Both the position numbers and the translations under genes were made by a program. The notes under the pieces were generated by a model, which had not been told where the DNA came from, did no database searches, and was given only the letters and a program-made list of their open reading frames with translations. A stretch of 64,000 bases of DNA from Owenweeksia sp. (GTDB lineage: Bacteria; Bacteroidota; Bacteroidia; Flavobacteriales; Schleiferiaceae). The DNA is taken from positions 186,001 to 250,000 of the forward strand of contig NZNV01000023.1 of NCBI GenBank assembly GCA_002695025.1, read 5' to 3'. The stretch's first letter is position 1; each line of letters starts with the position of its first letter. Below are positions 18,245-27,818 of the stretch, in pieces.

Positions 18245-20618
18245 AATACTTTCTCAAACTCTGCCATTTCAGGATTCCTTCCTTCAGGTCTCCTGCTTTA
18301 ATGGGTTTTGTGATGAAATCGTTCATACCTGCCTCAAAGCATTTCTTTTTATCCGATATGGTAGCGTTGGCTGTTACGGCAATAATAATGGGGCGTAATT
18401 CAATATCACGCACTATCCTTCGGGTAGCTTCAATACCATCCATTTCGGGCATTTGAACATCCATCAGGATGATATGGTAATGATTTTCACGGGCTTTTTC
18501 CCAAGCCTCACGACCATTGGCGGCAATGTCAATATCCAGGCCCATGGTCTTCATCATCATGCTGAGCAGCTTTTGGTTTACCGGATTATCCTCAGCGTAT
18601 AATATCCTGAGCTTGGGATCTATTTCGGTAGGGCGATATACTTTGCGCGGTACTACTACTTCTTTTTTAACCTCGGTTTTTTCAAGTTTAATACTGAAGG
18701 TAACCCTGGTACCCTTACCCACTTCACTTTCCATATTCACCTCGCCTCCCATAAGGCCCACCATCTGGCGAACCACGGCCAGTCCAAGCCCGGCACCTCC
18801 AAATTTGCGACTGTTCTCGGAATTGGCTTGGGAGAAGATGGAGAACAGTTTATTCTGGGTGTTCTCTGCTATTCCAATACCAGTATCTTCTACTACAAAG
18901 CGTAGTTCAATATTCCTGTCCTGTTCACTTAAAACACCTACCTGCAACCTTACAGAACCTTCTTCGGTAAATTTAAAAGCATTGCTCAACAGGTGCATCA
19001 ATATCTGTTTCAGACGTATGGAATCGCCCAACAAATCATCCGGAACATCAGAATCCACTTCTTGTATGAAATCAACTTTTACCCTACGCTCTTTTAAAGC
19101 AAGGTTATAAGAGCCCTGTATGCATTCCCTAACGTTCAGCGGCTGTTTCTCCAATACAAATTTGCCGGATTCGATATCGGTAATACTCAGGATGTCCATG
19201 ATAATGGATAATAGCGACTCCCCGTTTTTCTTAATGGTACTCACCTTTTCGCGCTGATCCTCCTTAAGACCGGAACTTTCAAGAAAATCGGTCATACCCA
19301 GAATAGCGTTCATAGGAGTACGGAGCTCATGGCTCATGGTATTCAGGAACTGGTCTTTGGATCGGGCTGCAATCTGTGCAGCCGCGTTGGTTTCACGGAA
19401 GTTCCGCCCAAAGCGAATAGTCATAGCTATAGCCTGGCTACAGATAAAGATCACATAACCTGCCGTGGTAAGCATGAGGTTTTCCTGGATGACATGATAG
19501 TAACCCAGTATTTTCTGAGCCACCACTACAGCCAGCATAAGCCCTCCCACCAGGGTTACATAGGTGGTTTTATGGCGAAGGTTCAGGTTCACCAGGTACA
19601 TCGCACCTACACCTACCATGCTTATTCCCAAAAATGCCAGGTAAGGATCCATAAAGGCGGTGAAGATCTCGGTGGGAATGAAGAGTGTTAATAAAGCCAG
19701 CAAACCACTGATACCCGCCATAATGTGGAATACGATCAGCTTTACGCGGGGTTGTATCAGGTTGCGGATAAAATAAACATAGAAGATCACACTGGCATAC
19801 AGGGAGATATATTCCATCCGCAGGGTAATGGCCCAGGGAACGTTCCACACCCGCAGTGCCGCATGAATTACATATTCTTCCGTTCCCAGGAAACGGTACA
19901 TATAGGCTCCGCAGAACAGGAAAAAGAAAAGGCCGGTATAATCCGTTGGGTTGAACCAGTAAAAGCCGAAAGCCAGAGCACCCGCAATAAGTAAACAACC
20001 CGCCAGGAAGAGTATACTACTGATCTTGAAATTACGCCAGTAATTGATCTCATCACTGGTACCCAGCATGATCTCACCGGTAGCGCCTCCTTTGTGGTGT
20101 TGGAAGTTACTGAGGTGGAGCACCAATTCATTTTCCCCGGGATGCAGGTTAATTACCTTGGAAGAAGGCCTCCAATAGGGGATGCTGGTTTCAGGTGAGG
20201 CACCTACAAGACCGTTACCTTCAAAACCTTCTCCGTTCACGTACAGGTCATACGCACTGTAAACCTCCGGCATGTAGAGGGAGAGCGAGGGGAGTTTATC
20301 GCCACAGATGATTTTAAGACGCATGGTAGCATAGCCGAAACTATGTGCCTGCTCATCCGTTTGCGGAAGATCAGACCATGCCGTCATATAATTGATGTAA
20401 TCCGGGGTGCCCTTAAAGTTTTCGTTGTCCAGGGTCTGGGCACTGTAAATACGATTCCAGTAAAATTCCCATTCTCCCGAAAGTGGGATCATACTGTGTT
20501 CGGCAAAATTCAGTTCTCTAAGGTCCAGCACACCACGATGCGCCACCGGCTGCCCCATCAGCACACCGAACAAGGAACCTAATAAGATGAATATATACGT
20601 AAAGCTTTGCCTCACCAC
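18192..20618 (-). CDS. Hybrid sensor histidine kinase/response regulator with 7TMR-DISM sensor
   Basis: 808 residues. A signal peptide precedes a periplasmic 7TMR-DISM extracellular beta domain (about 30-190) and seven membrane helices (about 200-405). HisKA follows with His430 in MSHELRTPMN, then HATPase_c with NAFKFTEEG, EDTGIGIA and GGAGLGLAV. A C-terminal receiver has Asp720 in ILMDVQMPEMDG and Lys in FITKPIK. DISM sensors are thought to bind carbohydrates or other small ligands outside the cell. No separate DNA-binding regulator is adjacent. The fructosamine kinase gene overlaps its end. Confidence 0.92.
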   Translation of the reverse strand: MVRQSFTYIFILLGSLFGVLMGQPVAHRGVLDLRELNFAEHSMIPLSGEWEFYWNRIYSAQTLDNENFKGTPDYINYMTAWSDLPQTDEQAHSFGYATMRLKIICGDKLPSLSLYMPEVYSAYDLYVNGEGFEGNGLVGASPETSIPYWRPSSKVINLHPGENELVLHLSNFQHHKGGATGEIMLGTSDEINYWRNFKISSILFLAGCLLIAGALAFGFYWFNPTDYTGLFFFLFCGAYMYRFLGTEEYVIHAALRVWNVPWAITLRMEYISLYASVIFYVYFIRNLIQPRVKLIVFHIMAGISGLLALLTLFIPTEIFTAFMDPYLAFLGISMVGVGAMYLVNLNLRHKTTYVTLVGGLMLAVVVAQKILGYYHVIQENLMLTTAGYVIFICSQAIAMTIRFGRNFRETNAAAQIAARSKDQFLNTMSHELRTPMNAILGMTDFLESSGLKEDQREKVSTIKKNGESLLSIIMDILSITDIESGKFVLEKQPLNVRECIQGSYNLALKERRVKVDFIQEVDSDVPDDLLGDSIRLKQILMHLLSNAFKFTEEGSVRLQVGVLSEQDRNIELRFVVEDTGIGIAENTQNKLFSIFSQANSENSRKFGGAGLGLAVVRQMVGLMGGEVNMESEVGKGTRVTFSIKLEKTEVKKEVVVPRKVYRPTEIDPKLRILYAEDNPVNQKLLSMMMKTMGLDIDIAANGREAWEKARENHYHIILMDVQMPEMDGIEATRRIVRDIELRPIIIAVTANATISDKKKCFEAGMNDFITKPIKAGDLKEGILKWQSLRKYFDDIDERPEPKYIQLSS

Positions 20619-20788
20619 CTAACCTGTTTTGAAGGACCAAATTAAAAAACAAGAATTACCCCATTCTTCCAAATATCTGGAAAACAGTACACTAAAATCC
20701 ATCAAAAACTTCCTGTATTCCCATTTTTGGAATGAAAGTTTCTTAATCGATTTTACTTCAAATATATACTGTTGATCCTCCCCTTTCG

Positions 20789-22690
20789 TTAGGGGTGAAG
20801 GTAAGGAGAAAAGGTAGAAGTATGCTCCAACGAACTCATAAATTCAATTAACGCTTCTTTTTCATAATCAGAAAGATGCAGAGAATCACCCGCTAAAGTC
20901 TGGTGGGGAACGTCCAGGCCTAAACCTGCTGCTCCGCCATGATCGTAAAAATCCACAACTTCCTGCAAGTTGCCGTAGGCCCCATTGTGAAAGTAAGGGC
21001 CCGATAAGGACACGTTGCGTACCGTTACGGTTTTGAAGGAATTATGATAAAACCACACTCCCTCCATCGGGTTGCGATTGGCCTTACGCCCGGGATCACT
21101 ATCCATCCGTGGCTCTGCAGTTCCAGGCATTTCAAGCACACCCAACACCTCTGACTCGCTATCCTGATAGAGCGGTGGCGCCAAGCCAGAGAAAGTAGGC
21201 GCAAAGTGGCAAGTACCGCAAGCCGCCTTTCCCATAAAAAGATTAAAACCATCCTTTACCCGGGGATCTATCTCCTTCCGTTCATTTCTTACATACTGAT
21301 CAAACGGGCTGTTAAAAGCTACCAATGACATCAGGTACCGGCTCAGGGCATCGGAAAGAGTGCTGCGGTTAATAGCGGGATAATCCTTAACCTCCGGGTA
21401 GGCTTCTGCAAAAAGGCGCTGGTATTCTTCATCAGCCCGCAGCTTCCTGAAAATAGCTTCGTAACTGGTGTTGAACTCCTTATGACTGATAATCACGTGC
21501 TCCATCTGGTCTTCAAAACGGAAGGCCCGCATATCCCAGAAGAAACGCATGGAAAATACCGCGTTGATCAGAGAAGGAGCGTTGCGATCCACAAACTCAC
21601 CTTGCTTATTTCCGGCAGACTTTGCCATGCCGTCCGTAAAGGCCTTATCCGGGTGATGACAGCTGGCGCAACTGCGGGTTTGATTCCCACTCAATCGGGT
21701 TTCGTAAAAAAGGCGCTGGCCCAGCAACTTTCGCTTTTCATCGTTGGGGCTACGTACCACTTTGGTGTAGTAATAGGGATTTAAAAAATCCTCATCAAAA
21801 ATACTGCGGCTGTTGTAATTCCAGGATTGTTCAAGGTTGGTGGTCTCGTATACCGTTTCCAGGTGCAAAGCCCTGTGCAGGTCCAGCAACCCCCCGAACA
21901 GAGGGTCTATAAACGCCTTAAGGAAGTAGAGGCGGTCAAAGCTGTTGAAATCATTTTCACGTTCCAGGTAACCGATAGCACCGGAAAATAAACGATCCAC
22001 TTCAACGCCCAGTTCCTTGCCCTCATCCTGGAGTTGGCGGATATAAATAGCCATAATTTCCTGCAGGGACTGCAGGGACCTCCTGGATTCGGCCAGGCCG
22101 TTCAGCGATCCCGGGGTATCAAAACCGGTGACCCCCAGGGTAAACAGGCGCACCAGTTGCAAGCGGCTGGCCTCAAAAACCTCACGGTCCAGCATAGGGT
22201 GACCCTTGAAATCACGCTGGATATTGGCGTAAGCTCCTTTCAGTTCTTCACAAAGCGATGCAATATGCTCCCTTTCCTCAGGGGCTTCTTCTGAAAACAC
22301 CAGTTCATCCAAACTTTGCAAACCATTGGGCTCATGAATCACCGGCCGAGGCATATAAGGATCCAGGTGGTAGAGAGGAGCCCCGTTGATTCCACCTTTT
22401 ACCGCAGTGGGGTAGTAATATTCCATCAGGTACTCCAGTCGTTTATACGCCAGCCTCGTAGCAGCAAGCTGATTTTGTAATTCATCGAGAGCAACTTCCT
22501 GCTGAACATAAGCTTGCGCCACTTTTTCAAGTTCCGCTACCTGTTCTTGAAACACATCAGCATCCTCTAATAAGATGGCTCGTATGGTTTCATTGGTAGA
22601 AACAGGCCTAAAAGCAAGATGTAAGAGAGCAGGAAGGATCAATCCTGCCAGGAGAATAACCCAAGTTTGTTTGTGTATGCGGTATTTCAT
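20789..22690 (-). CDS. Di-haem cytochrome c peroxidase (MauG/CcpA family) with long N-terminal extension
   Basis: 633 residues. An N-terminal hydrophobic segment (about 8-27) is followed by some 270 residues of mostly helical sequence with no motif I recognise, possibly imelysin-like. The peroxidase core then carries two haem c motifs, CASCH (341-345) and CGTCH (491-495), with supporting segments such as DMRAFRFEDQMEH. It should reduce hydrogen peroxide in the periplasm using c-type electrons. Known bacterial CcpA proteins are about 330 residues, so the N-terminal half is extra. Confidence 0.85.
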   Translation of the reverse strand: MKYRIHKQTWVILLAGLILPALLHLAFRPVSTNETIRAILLEDADVFQEQVAELEKVAQAYVQQEVALDELQNQLAATRLAYKRLEYLMEYYYPTAVKGGINGAPLYHLDPYMPRPVIHEPNGLQSLDELVFSEEAPEEREHIASLCEELKGAYANIQRDFKGHPMLDREVFEASRLQLVRLFTLGVTGFDTPGSLNGLAESRRSLQSLQEIMAIYIRQLQDEGKELGVEVDRLFSGAIGYLERENDFNSFDRLYFLKAFIDPLFGGLLDLHRALHLETVYETTNLEQSWNYNSRSIFDEDFLNPYYYTKVVRSPNDEKRKLLGQRLFYETRLSGNQTRSCASCHHPDKAFTDGMAKSAGNKQGEFVDRNAPSLINAVFSMRFFWDMRAFRFEDQMEHVIISHKEFNTSYEAIFRKLRADEEYQRLFAEAYPEVKDYPAINRSTLSDALSRYLMSLVAFNSPFDQYVRNERKEIDPRVKDGFNLFMGKAACGTCHFAPTFSGLAPPLYQDSESEVLGVLEMPGTAEPRMDSDPGRKANRNPMEGVWFYHNSFKTVTVRNVSLSGPYFHNGAYGNLQEVVDFYDHGGAAGLGLDVPHQTLAGDSLHLSDYEKEALIEFMSSLEHTSTFSPYLHP

Positions 22691-22720
22691 GGTACTCAGT
22701 GCCTGAAAGTTTAAAATCGA

Positions 22721-22749
22721 AAAACCCGGCTCCTTGCAGGAGCCGGGTT
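22721..22749 (-). terminator. Rho-independent terminator of the PhoX-like gene
   Basis: An 11-bp stem (22723-22733 with 22739-22749) has an AAAA run on its left, which reads as a T-run on the minus strand. It lies just past the stop of the gene ending at 22771 and before the peroxidase gene start. Confidence 0.8.
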
Positions 22750-22770
22750 CATCCCTAAGATTCTGAAAGA

Positions 22771-24588
22771 TTACTCGACTATGAACTTCACCGTCTGTCC
22801 TTCCTCATTCTGGAGATAATATACTCCTGAAGCCAGGTCGGACACATCGATGATAGATTTTCCACGGTATACACGTATGCGCTGACCGTTATTATTGTAG
22901 ATGGCTACATCAGCCTGACGGCTAAAGTGCAACTCACGGGCCACCGGGTTGGGGAAGATGGTGAAACCACCTTCCAGGGCCACTTCTTCCACTCCCATTC
23001 CAGCCTGATCCCAGCCTGTAATAGCCAGGGTAAGTGAATTATTGTAAGGGAATGGGTTGCTGGCATCAGGGTGCTGAACGTTTACCAGTACGGTTTTACC
23101 GTCAGGTGTTCCAATAGCACCGGTTACCTCTGCACCTTTAGGCACCACAGCAATACGAACCAGGTCGTTTACCGTAGGAGCTGCAATGCTCAGGTCCAGC
23201 AGGTACAATTCACAGGTAGTTCCTACTCCTGCCGGTGTGCTACCAAAATCGGTCTGGTTCAGGTCTTCACAGATAAGCAGGTAATCCTGTCCGTTAATGG
23301 TAATGGTATTCAGTCCGTCAGGATTGGAAAGATGACGATCCGGATAATTGGCAATAGTAGGGCTGGTGGCAAAGTCAGGACCACCTTCCAGGTGTACGGT
23401 AACGTTTTCGGTGGCCGGATCAAACACCAGCACACGACCATAATAGTCCACGTAATTGGCATCATCAGGGCTGCTCACACTCTGTGCAGCGGCACGGGCC
23501 ACATGATGGGGAGCGTGTACAGCTCCGGCAGTATGCTCATCACTCCAGCGACCTCCGGGGTTGGCACGGCCGGTTTCAGTAAAATATACCTTACCACCGG
23601 AATTAGTCACCCACTCCAGACGGTTGAACATGGTAGCGCCTGCAGCTACAGCCTCGCTCTTATAGTTGAGCATTTTGTTAAGGTTGGTATTATCAATAGC
23701 TACCCATTTGCTTGGGTTGCCGTCATGCTTGTATACGTAGGTAGTTCCGGAAGTAAAATCACCGGCTGTGGTGGCTACGAACTTGGTAAAGAAACCAGGG
23801 GTATCATCCACACCCAGGTAAACGGTTTTATTGTCAGACATAACGGTTCCCCCTTCAAAAGCCTGGCGTCCCCAGTTGTATTGTTTGCGGATAGCCTTGG
23901 CCTCAATAGGATCGATCTCCACCATATAGTTCAGGTTTTGTACCTTCTTGATGCTCTGTCCATTAAAGCCAGGGAAGCCCGAAGAGCTGCTGGTACCGAT
24001 CACAAAATCAGAAGTATCGCTGATACCATCGCCATTGTCGTAAATAGCGGCATTGCTGCTCTGGAACCACTCTTCTGCCGTCCAGATGCGACCGTTGAAG
24101 GCGGAAATACCTCCACAGTTCATTCCGGTTTCACCCGTTGTATTCACAAAATCAACGGCAAAGAATTTACCACTGCGGCCATCCGTTAAGGTTTGGTTTA
24201 CAATGATCAATGAATCCGTAGAGGGGTCGCGTTTAACCTTAAAAACGGTCATACCGCCACCATCACCAATACTGTCATTATTTACTACCATCTCATGGTT
24301 AACCGAGATCCATCCCAGGTCACCGCTGGTACCATTGTCCGGTGTAAAACCGATAAAGTCATGCCATTGCTTAGCCAGTGCCTCACCCTGAGCATTACCA
24401 TATATAGCTGGAGTCTGAACCTTGTCAACACCTCCAACAAAAAGAACCTGTGTTTTAAGCGGGGAAGCGGGAAGCTTGGCCACAGCCGGAGTCCAGGCGG
24501 TATCGATCTCGGGATCGAATTTAATTTGGGCAGTAGCCATAGGAGCTGTAATTGCAAAGGCAACCGCACCGAGTAAAAATTTTTTCAT
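22771..24588 (-). CDS. PhoX-like (DUF839) secreted protein with T9SS sorting domain
   Basis: 605 residues. A signal peptide (1-20) precedes a PhoX/DUF839 beta-propeller of about 500 residues. Family motifs seen include NCGGISAFNGRIWTAEEWF, where the Cys corresponds to the iron-ligand region of PhoX, GRANPGGRW and DGLNTI. PhoX enzymes are Ca/Fe-dependent phosphomonoesterases that release phosphate outside the cell. The last 75 residues, from FTIFPNPV, are a type IX sorting domain, replacing the Tat route typical of proteobacterial PhoX. Enzyme activity is inferred only from the family. Confidence 0.78.
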   Translation of the reverse strand: MKKFLLGAVAFAITAPMATAQIKFDPEIDTAWTPAVAKLPASPLKTQVLFVGGVDKVQTPAIYGNAQGEALAKQWHDFIGFTPDNGTSGDLGWISVNHEMVVNNDSIGDGGGMTVFKVKRDPSTDSLIIVNQTLTDGRSGKFFAVDFVNTTGETGMNCGGISAFNGRIWTAEEWFQSSNAAIYDNGDGISDTSDFVIGTSSSSGFPGFNGQSIKKVQNLNYMVEIDPIEAKAIRKQYNWGRQAFEGGTVMSDNKTVYLGVDDTPGFFTKFVATTAGDFTSGTTYVYKHDGNPSKWVAIDNTNLNKMLNYKSEAVAAGATMFNRLEWVTNSGGKVYFTETGRANPGGRWSDEHTAGAVHAPHHVARAAAQSVSSPDDANYVDYYGRVLVFDPATENVTVHLEGGPDFATSPTIANYPDRHLSNPDGLNTITINGQDYLLICEDLNQTDFGSTPAGVGTTCELYLLDLSIAAPTVNDLVRIAVVPKGAEVTGAIGTPDGKTVLVNVQHPDASNPFPYNNSLTLAITGWDQAGMGVEEVALEGGFTIFPNPVARELHFSRQADVAIYNNNGQRIRVYRGKSIIDVSDLASGVYYLQNEEGQTVKFIVE

Positions 24589-24984
24589 CGTTACGTGGGT
24601 TTTGTGTTTATCTCAGCCACAAAAGTCCACTGGCTGTGTTAAGCCCCGCTTAAAGTCGCTTTAAGGATAGTTTGTATTTGTCTTAAATCTGTTGGATTAA
24701 GGTTAAGTCACTTTGCTCGCTCAACAAGCTTTGGAGATGAAAATTACTGCTGTCCAACACCTTGCAATGTTATCTTTCTGTTTACAATAGTCCGGCTATT
24801 AACGGATACCGATCATTGCACCCTGGTATTATGAGTAAAGAGCTTTCCAAGAGTGACTAATTTTAACAAGATTTTAACTACAGCCTTGAAATTTTCATTT
24901 CAATTTCGCGTAAACAAACACAGCCTTTTTAACATTTAGCATTAACGCTACTTTTACAGCATTAATTAATTCGTTTAAAGAATA
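24589..24984. other. Intergenic region between divergent PhoX-like and moxR genes
   Basis: This 396-base AT-rich stretch has no convincing gene. It must hold both promoters. On the minus strand GACTTTTG (24620-24627) is a 7/8 match to TAnnTTTG about 32 bases before the PhoX-like start. On the plus strand TACTTTTA, about 30 bases before the moxR ATG, is also a 7/8 match. I see no palindromic operator or Pho-box-like repeat I would trust. Confidence 0.5.
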
Positions 24985-25989
24985 ATGGAAACAACCAAGA
25001 GCGCCTCTGACATCAGGGAACTAAATGAAAAGATTGAGCAGGAAAGTGCCTTTGTTGACCTCTTATTGCGGGAGATCAACAAGTCCATCATAGGGCAGAA
25101 GAAAATGCTGGAACGTCTTCTCCTTGCCCTGTTGGGTAATGGGCATATTTTACTGGAAGGTGTTCCCGGTCTGGCCAAAACCCTGGCCATAAACTCGCTG
25201 GCTAAAGCTATTGACGCTGACTTCAGCCGTATACAGTTTACCCCGGACCTGCTCCCTTCAGACGTGGTGGGGACCCAGATCTACAATATCCAGAAGAACG
25301 AATTCGCCATAAAGCACGGCCCCATATTTGCCAACTTTGTGCTGGCTGATGAAATAAACCGGGCTCCGGCCAAAGTGCAAAGTGCTTTACTGGAAGCCAT
25401 GCAGGAGCGCCAGATCACCATTGGTACCGAGACTTTTAAATTGCCGGACCCTTTCCTGGTACTGGCCACCCAAAACCCGGTAGAGCAGGAAGGAACCTAT
25501 CCGCTAGCCGAAGCACAAAGCGACCGCTTTATGCTGAAAACGGTGATCACCTATCCTAAGCAGGAAGATGAGCGCATGATCATGCGTCAGAACCTGCAAG
25601 GAGGTTTTGAACCTATACAACCGGTGATCCGCCCGGATACCATCCTAAAGGCCCGCAAGACCATCCGCGAGGTGTATATGGATGAGAAAATTGAAAAATA
25701 TATCCTGGATATCATCTTTGCCACCCGTAAACCCGAGGACTTCCGCATGCCTTCCCTCAAACCCCTGATCAGCTTCGGAGCTTCTCCCCGGGGTAGCATC
25801 AACCTGGCGCAGGGAGCCAAGGTATACGCCTTCCTCAAACACCGTGGTTATGTGATCCCTGAAGATGTAAGGGCTGTGGCAGAAGATGTGTTGCGCCACC
25901 GCATCGGCATCACCTATGAGGCAGAGGCGGAAAACGTTAGTAGCGAAGACATCATCAGCCAGATACTGGATCACGTTGAAGTACCATAG
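24985..25989 (+). CDS. moxR: MoxR-family AAA+ ATPase
   Basis: 334 residues. Walker A is GVPGLAKT, Walker B FVLADEINRAPAKVQ, sensor 1 LATQNPVEQEGTYPL, and an AAA_lid_2 domain ends the protein. MoxR proteins act as chaperone-like ATPases on VWA-domain partners. It is the first gene of a tightly packed eight-gene Bat operon that runs to 33133. Confidence 0.95.
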   Translation: METTKSASDIRELNEKIEQESAFVDLLLREINKSIIGQKKMLERLLLALLGNGHILLEGVPGLAKTLAINSLAKAIDADFSRIQFTPDLLPSDVVGTQIYNIQKNEFAIKHGPIFANFVLADEINRAPAKVQSALLEAMQERQITIGTETFKLPDPFLVLATQNPVEQEGTYPLAEAQSDRFMLKTVITYPKQEDERMIMRQNLQGGFEPIQPVIRPDTILKARKTIREVYMDEKIEKYILDIIFATRKPEDFRMPSLKPLISFGASPRGSINLAQGAKVYAFLKHRGYVIPEDVRAVAEDVLRHRIGITYEAEAENVSSEDIISQILDHVEVP

Positions 25990-26028
25990 GCAGGCCGAAA
26001 CTAAAATCCTGAATTCTAAACCTGAAGA

Positions 26029-26898
26029 ATGAACACCCAGGAACTCTTAAAGAAAGTTCGCAGGATAGAGATCAAGACCCGAAGGCTGTCCAACCACCTT
26101 TTTTCTGGTGAGTACCACAGTAGCTTCAAGGGGCGTGGTATGGCCTTTAGCGAAGTGCGCAAATACGAATATGGTGATGACATCCGCGCCATAGACTGGA
26201 ACGTAACCGCCCGCCTCAACGAGCCTTATATAAAGGTGTTCGAGGAGGAACGGGAGCTCACCCTGATGTTGCTGGTAGACGTTAGCGGTTCGGGATCGTT
26301 TGGCTCAAGGGTACAGATGAAACGGGATATGATTACCGAAATATGTGCCACCCTGGCCTTCTCTGCCATCCAGAATAACGATAAGGTAGGAGTGATCTTC
26401 TTTAGTGATAAGATCGAGCAATTTATTCCACCTAAAAAGGGTAAAACCCATACGCTGCGTATCATCCGGGAACTGATAGAATTGCAACCCACCAGCCCCG
26501 GCACCAATATTACCGAAGCTCTGCGCTATTTTTCCGGCATACAGAAAAAACACGCCATTGCCTTCGTGCTTTCTGATTTTATGGATACCGGTTACCGTGA
26601 TGCGCTAAAGATCATGACCCAACGCCATGACGTAACCGGCATACGTATTTACGACCCCCGCGAAGAGGAACTTCCCAACCTGGGTTTACTGCCCATGCAA
26701 GACCTGGAAACCGGGAAAACCCGCTGGGTGAATACCTCTTCCAAAGCCCTGCGCCAAGAGTTGAAAATGCGCTTCGAGCAGAATTTCAAATACTTCCGCG
26801 AGTCTTTCACCCGCAGTGGGGCCGGGCAGATATCCATCCGCATTGATGAATCCTATCCCGCCAAGTTACTGGGGTACTTTAAACAGAAAAGTGCATGA
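26029..26898 (+). CDS. DUF58 domain protein (VWA-like, Bat operon)
   Basis: 289 residues with the DUF58 signature RKYEYGDDIRAIDWNVTAR (in part) and a VWA-like domain whose metal site reads DVSGSGSFGS. No signal peptide or membrane segment is seen, so it is probably cytosolic and works with MoxR, as in other moxR-DUF58-bat operons. Its stop overlaps the next start (ATGA-type at 26895-26898). Confidence 0.92.
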   Translation: MNTQELLKKVRRIEIKTRRLSNHLFSGEYHSSFKGRGMAFSEVRKYEYGDDIRAIDWNVTARLNEPYIKVFEEERELTLMLLVDVSGSGSFGSRVQMKRDMITEICATLAFSAIQNNDKVGVIFFSDKIEQFIPPKKGKTHTLRIIRELIELQPTSPGTNITEALRYFSGIQKKHAIAFVLSDFMDTGYRDALKIMTQRHDVTGIRIYDPREEELPNLGLLPMQDLETGKTRWVNTSSKALRQELKMRFEQNFKYFRESFTRSGAGQISIRIDESYPAKLLGYFKQKSA

Positions 26899-27818
26899 TG
26901 AAGCAGTTGTGGATCAGTCTACTTTTCATAGCCTTATCAGGTGTTCTCAAGGCGCAGCCCTTCTCTTTCCGGGCGGAGGCCGACACCAACTTCATTCTTA
27001 TCGGGGAACAATTTACCGTTACCCTTACCGCTGACCTGGACGAAGCCACCTCCTATTCCTGGCCGGCCTTTCCGGACAGTACCGAAGGACTGGAACTGGT
27101 AGAGGCCTCATCTGTGGATACCCTGGAAAAGGGTGGCCGCTGGATACTGGAACAGCAACTGACCATCACCTCTTTTGATTCCGGTTATTTTGCCGTTCCG
27201 CCTCTCACCTTAGTGGTGCAAGGGCAAGCCGCCAATACCGAGGCCATTGGCATTGCCGTACGTTTCCCGGATCTCAGTCAGAGAGAAGACATTTACGATA
27301 TTAAAAAGCCCCTGGAAGTTCCGCTGAACTGGTGGCTCATCGCTTTATACGTACTATCCGGGCTGGCGGTAATTTTGCTCCTGGTATGGCTATGGTACCA
27401 CAACCGCAAAAAAGGAAAGGCTCAACCTACAGCTCCGGAATTGCAAATACCTCCGCATAAATATGCCTTAATGCAACTGGCGGAACTGGAGCGCGAGGAA
27501 CTGTGGCAAAAAGGAGAACTCAAAGCGTACTATTCCCGCCTGGTGGATATTTTGAGGATTTACCTGGAGCGACAGATGAGCATACAAGCCATGGAAAGTA
27601 CAGCTGAAGAAATTATAGGGGACCTGGAAGACCAAAACCTCCCCAAAGATCTTTTTGAAGAACTCAAGCATACTTTACGCCTTAGTGCCATGGTGAAATT
27701 TGCCAAAGAAAAACCGGGGCCAGGTGAAAACGAGGAAGCCCTGAAAACGGTTCGTCATTTTATTGAGCACACCCATATAGGTAAAGAATCCCAAAACGTG
27801 AAGGCCGATGTGGAGTAA
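26895..27818 (+). CDS. BatD-like membrane protein of the Bat operon
   Basis: 307 residues. A signal peptide (to about 21, ending LKAQP) precedes a periplasmic Ig-like domain (22-130) resembling the first domain of BatD (EQFTVTLTADL). One membrane helix (147-168) and a charged helical cytosolic tail follow, with similarity to the tail of BatD/DUF4381 proteins. This gene regularly sits between DUF58 and batA in Bacteroidota. It overlaps the DUF58 gene by 4 bases and batA by 11. Its specific role is unknown. Confidence 0.7.
   Translation: MMKQLWISLLFIALSGVLKAQPFSFRAEADTNFILIGEQFTVTLTADLDEATSYSWPAFPDSTEGLELVEASSVDTLEKGGRWILEQQLTITSFDSGYFAVPPLTLVVQGQAANTEAIGIAVRFPDLSQREDIYDIKKPLEVPLNWWLIALYVLSGLAVILLLVWLWYHNRKKGKAQPTAPELQIPPHKYALMQLAELEREELWQKGELKAYYSRLVDILRIYLERQMSIQAMESTAEEIIGDLEDQNLPKDLFEELKHTLRLSAMVKFAKEKPGPGENEEALKTVRHFIEHTHIGKESQNVKADVE

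Noticed and set aside
23071-24189. Long open frame (372 codons) on the plus strand
   Set aside because: It is antisense to the PhoX-like gene, has no recognisable domain, and the minus frame has signal peptide, family motifs and sorting domain.
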